Assembly: GCA_965214955.1 (NCBI GenBank)
Contig: CBDCCU010000007.1
Coordinates: 1 to 64,000, forward strand
Length of the DNA: 64,000 nt
Direction of reading: 5' to 3'
From: Aliikangiella sp965214955
Lineage (GTDB): Bacteria > Pseudomonadota > Gammaproteobacteria > Enterobacterales > Kangiellaceae
Shown: piece by piece, positions 61,569 to 64,000 of the stretch
Numbering within the stretch: the first letter of the stretch is position 1
Layout: the number at the start of each line of letters is the position of its first letter
Translations under genes and position numbers: made by a program
Notes under the pieces: model-generated
Database searches by the model: none
Seen by the model: only the letters and a program-made list of their open reading frames with translations
Told to the model about the DNA's origin: nothing

Positions 61569-62693
61569 TTATAACTCATCAATTACCGAGTAAATAGCAT
61601 CTAAACTCGACGCACCTAATTTATCAGCGCGCTCAGGAGACCAGCCCTGAATTGCATTTGGGGTATCCTTGGTATCTTTAAAAGGCATTTCTAAGGTCAT
61701 TGAACAGCAATTAAATTGCTGTGCGATGTAATTAGTACAAATTGATAAATCAGCCTCACCAGGTTTGTCTTTTGGGTAACCGTGGGTCATTTGAAAATCA
61801 GGGTTTGCTGCCATGTAGTTTTCGCAAAAAGTTTGCTGCAAATTAGCCAGCTTTTCATTCCAATTATCAACCCCTTCGGCACCGGCAATAAAGTTATAAG
61901 GTAAGCCTTCGTCACCATGAACATCTAAGCAAAAATCAACCCCTATTTTTAGCATTTGCTCGCGCACTAAATAAACCTCGGGGCTTGACTCCATAGTTGG
62001 CTCTAACCATTCCCGATTAAGATTTGCACCACAAGCATTGGTGCGTAAATGCCCTCTTTTGCTACCATCGGGGTTCATATTGGGCACAACATAAAACACC
62101 GCTTTATCAAGTAAATAACGAGCAATGGCATCATCTTCATCTAACAATCGGTTGATAAAGCCTTCCATCCACCAAGAAGCCATAATTTCACCCGGGTGCT
62201 GGCGAGCATGTATCCATACTTTCTTTTTTCCTTCACCAGGCTGGCCAATAATCAATTGATCAAGATCTTGCCCATCTAAGGTTTGCCCTAAGGTTTTAAG
62301 CTGAACTTTGGGGTCACCCATTGCCCAACTAACAAAATCAGCGCAGCGCTCAGTAGAATATGGCGCAAAATAGGCATAGTAAACCGACTGATATTCAGGC
62401 ATATGCTCAATAATTAATTTACCATCAACATAACTTGTGGGCACTCGAAACCAAAATTGGCGATCATAAGAGGCAACTGCTTGGTAATCATTCCAGCCGT
62501 CGGTATAAGCGGCACCAGCGGCATTGTTTATAGTAATTTTGCAATCTTGCCCTTCGGCACCCGTTAGTCGAAAATAAAACCATTGATAAAAGTCGCTATT
62601 ATTATCTTTGTTAATTTCTACTTGGATGTCCGCAGGATCATCAAGCTTTACACTTTGAATGTTACCGCCATCGAAATTACTGTTAATATGCAC
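61569..62693 (-). CDS. M14-family zinc carboxypeptidase of the cytosolic carboxypeptidase type
   Basis: 374 residues without a signal peptide. The N-terminal beta domain (to about 125) of the CCP subfamily includes WFYFRLTGAEG and WFRVPTSYVDGKL. The catalytic domain has zinc ligands H166 and E169 in HARQHPGEIMASWWMEG, FYVVPNMNPDGSKRGHLRTN, GANLNREW, the third ligand His in LDVHGDEGLPYNF and the general base Glu in MTLEMPFKD. Bacterial CCP homologues have unknown peptide substrates. Transcribed convergently to the arsenic operon; not part of it. Confidence 0.9.
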   Translation of the reverse strand: MHINSNFDGGNIQSVKLDDPADIQVEINKDNNSDFYQWFYFRLTGAEGQDCKITINNAAGAAYTDGWNDYQAVASYDRQFWFRVPTSYVDGKLIIEHMPEYQSVYYAYFAPYSTERCADFVSWAMGDPKVQLKTLGQTLDGQDLDQLIIGQPGEGKKKVWIHARQHPGEIMASWWMEGFINRLLDEDDAIARYLLDKAVFYVVPNMNPDGSKRGHLRTNACGANLNREWLEPTMESSPEVYLVREQMLKIGVDFCLDVHGDEGLPYNFIAGAEGVDNWNEKLANLQQTFCENYMAANPDFQMTHGYPKDKPGEADLSICTNYIAQQFNCCSMTLEMPFKDTKDTPNAIQGWSPERADKLGASSLDAIYSVIDEL

Positions 62694-62824
62694 CTAGCTC
62701 ACTCCATAATTCATGATAAAATTAAATTTAAACCGATATTAACAGACATCGGTATCAAATAATGAATTAAATAATAAACTTATTTTAGGACAACTTAGTT
62801 TAGAAAACTTATTTAGGACAACCA

Positions 62825-63349
62825 ATGCAAAGCATTAGCAATGAACCCGTTAGCATGGAAAACTATTCGAGCATCGAAAATATCAACTATCTTCCTTTGG
62901 CAAAAAAATATCCCATCGTTTGTTTATTCAGCTCACAAATATTTTGGGTGATTGTTTTAGCTATATTAACAGGGCTCGATATTTTTAAGCCCAACACACT
63001 AATACCCACCTTTGTTTATATTCTTATTGTTGGTTTAGCATTATTATCTGGCTTATTATCCTATTTTGGTGCATTAGCTAAAGGCTATGTGGTTCGAGAA
63101 AAAGACATACTCACTAAGCGCGGTATTTTCTGGAAAAAACAAACGCTAGTGTCATTTAAAAGAATTCAGCACATGGATTTAACTCATGGTCCTATTGATC
63201 GAAAATTTGGTTTTGCCACGTTAAAAATTTTTACCGCTGGTGGTGCTACTGCCGACTTAAGCATTTCGGGCATTGAGCATGATAAAGCCAAAAGCATTCG
63301 TCAATTAATTGTAGAAAAAACAGGCTTGTCTGACACAGAGCAAGCTTAG
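62825..63349 (+). CDS. PH-domain (YdbS-like, DUF304) membrane protein
   Basis: 174 residues: two TM helices (VCLFSSQIFWVIVLAILTGL and FVYILIVGLALLSGLLSYFGAL), then a bacterial PH domain (YVVREKDILTKRGIFWKKQTLVSFKRIQHMDLTHGPIDRKFGFATLKIFTAGG). It pairs with the longer YdbT-like protein that follows after 37 nt. This pair is widespread, membrane-located and of unresolved function. Confidence 0.88.
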   Translation: MQSISNEPVSMENYSSIENINYLPLAKKYPIVCLFSSQIFWVIVLAILTGLDIFKPNTLIPTFVYILIVGLALLSGLLSYFGALAKGYVVREKDILTKRGIFWKKQTLVSFKRIQHMDLTHGPIDRKFGFATLKIFTAGGATADLSISGIEHDKAKSIRQLIVEKTGLSDTEQA

Positions 63350-63386
63350 TTTAAGTCTTAATTTAAGCCAACTTATCGAGTATTAA

Positions 63387-64000
63387 ATGACTAATTCATC
63401 TACAAATAACCAGCCAGAATCATCATCAAATGAAAATAAAACTAGCACTGACAATTGGTTGCGCTTATCACCAGCCTCAGTCGTCTTTTTTATTAGCAAA
63501 CAAATTTTCCATTTAGTAAAAGATGCGTTGCCGGGTCTTGCGCCTTTAGCCATTATTATTTTTAACTCTGATAACAAAGTTTGGCTTAGCAGTCTTATTG
63601 GCATAGGCATGTTAACTCTGTTAATTGTGGGATCAATTTTACAGTTTTGGTTTTTTCGCTATCAATTTAAAGGCGATAAAATTTACGTTAAACAAGGCGT
63701 GTTTAATAAACAAGAAACTACCCTGCGTTTTGAGCGCGTGCAAAACATCAATATGGTCGAACCTTTTTATTATGCGCCCTTCTCTTTGGTGACTTTGCAG
63801 CTTGAATCAGCAGGTTCAAATAAAAATGAAGTGAATTTAGCGGGTATTCATAAAGATGCGGCAACAGAAATTAAAGCCGATATTTTAAAAGCTAAAGCAC
63901 GTTTTGAACAAAACAAACTTGATAATCCCAATACAGAGAATTTAAACGAAGCTGATTTAATCAATGAGCAAAGCAGTGATTTACTGGCAACCGCTAATAT
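63387..64000 (+). CDS. PH-domain (YdbT-like) membrane protein, 5' part; runs off the window
   Basis: 204 codons visible, frame open at the edge. A polar Ser/Asn-rich start (TNSSTNNQPESSSNENKTS) is followed by two TM helices (LAPLAIIIFNSDNKVWLSSL-GIGMLTLLIVGSILQFWF) and a first PH domain (YQFKGDKIYVKQGVFNKQET, FERVQNINMVEPFYYAPFSLVTLQLESAG). YdbT proteins normally carry two or three such domains, so more is expected beyond the window. The ATG is chosen as the first in frame after the preceding gene. Confidence 0.85.
   Translation, partial: MTNSSTNNQPESSSNENKTSTDNWLRLSPASVVFFISKQIFHLVKDALPGLAPLAIIIFNSDNKVWLSSLIGIGMLTLLIVGSILQFWFFRYQFKGDKIYVKQGVFNKQETTLRFERVQNINMVEPFYYAPFSLVTLQLESAGSNKNEVNLAGIHKDAATEIKADILKAKARFEQNKLDNPNTENLNEADLINEQSSDLLATAN

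Overview
The window is a low-GC, gene-dense stretch of a gammaproteobacterial chromosome, most likely from a marine Alteromonadales/Oceanospirillales-type heterotroph. This rests on the gyrA / ubiG / mupP order, the PdsS-PdsR-PdsO genes of the marine dedicated sortase system, a DUF3466 protein with a GlyGly-CTERM-like tail, aerobic phenylacetate genes and hut genes of the HutF type. The assignment is inference from gene content; no 16S rRNA gene is present. One tRNA (Lys, UUU) is seen. No CRISPR array, prophage or transposase gene is seen.

Layout. 1-4.4 kb: 5' part of gyrA (minus), then an MTA/SAH deaminase, ubiG and a MupP-type phosphatase. 4.7-10.6 kb: a CHASE3-type chemoreceptor and pdsS/pdsR/pdsO, without a sortase or sortase target beside them. 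11-16 kb: lytic transglycosylase slt, purMN and a DUF3108 protein. 16-19.8 kb: etfA/etfB divergent from ETF-ubiquinone oxidoreductase. 19.8-32.2 kb, all minus: DUF3466 protein, maiA, a broken marR, a hydratase/dehydrogenase fusion, a broken paaX, paaE-D-C-B-A, an MlaC-like protein and acs. Together these form a phenylacetate/acyl-CoA/acetate block in which both local repressor genes carry homopolymer frameshifts. 32.3-37.2 kb: a MITE-like element, a Mth938-domain protein, dsbC, xerD, ogt, two unknown membrane-protein ORFs and tRNA-Lys. 37.3-39.2 kb: a lone short iscS after trmJ. 39.5-45 kb: a long surface-type protein with an N-terminal c-di-GMP-binding MshEN-like domain, then a cysteine desulfurase / persulfide dioxygenase / rhodanese triple fusion. 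45-47.8 kb: hutF and hutI. 47.9-50.2 kb: a DUF5916 outer-membrane protein. 61.5-64 kb: an M14 carboxypeptidase and two PH-domain (YdbS/YdbT-like) membrane proteins.

The most remarkable part is 50.4-61.5 kb: ten plus-strand genes with gaps of at most about 40 nt and three start/stop overlaps. They encode an outer-membrane barrel, two membrane glycosyltransferases (GT2 and GT-C), a flavin/[4Fe-4S] membrane oxidoreductase, a DPM-like GT2, a DUF2064 transferase, an arsenite methyltransferase with all four conserved cysteines (ArsM), a radical-SAM enzyme, a thioredoxin-type arsenate reductase and an MTA-phosphorylase-like enzyme. I read this as an arsenate-to-arsenosugar, and possibly lipid-linked arsenosugar, biosynthesis operon. 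The radical-SAM enzyme resembles ArsS only in its Cys-rich tail, and the phosphorylase is a candidate for removing adenine from the dimethylarsinoyl-adenosine intermediate.

Repeats: two copies of a ~266-bp MITE-like element in opposite orientation (10.66 and 32.32 kb) plus degenerate copies or lone ends, and a 7-bp tandem repeat that begins at the stop codon of two unrelated genes.
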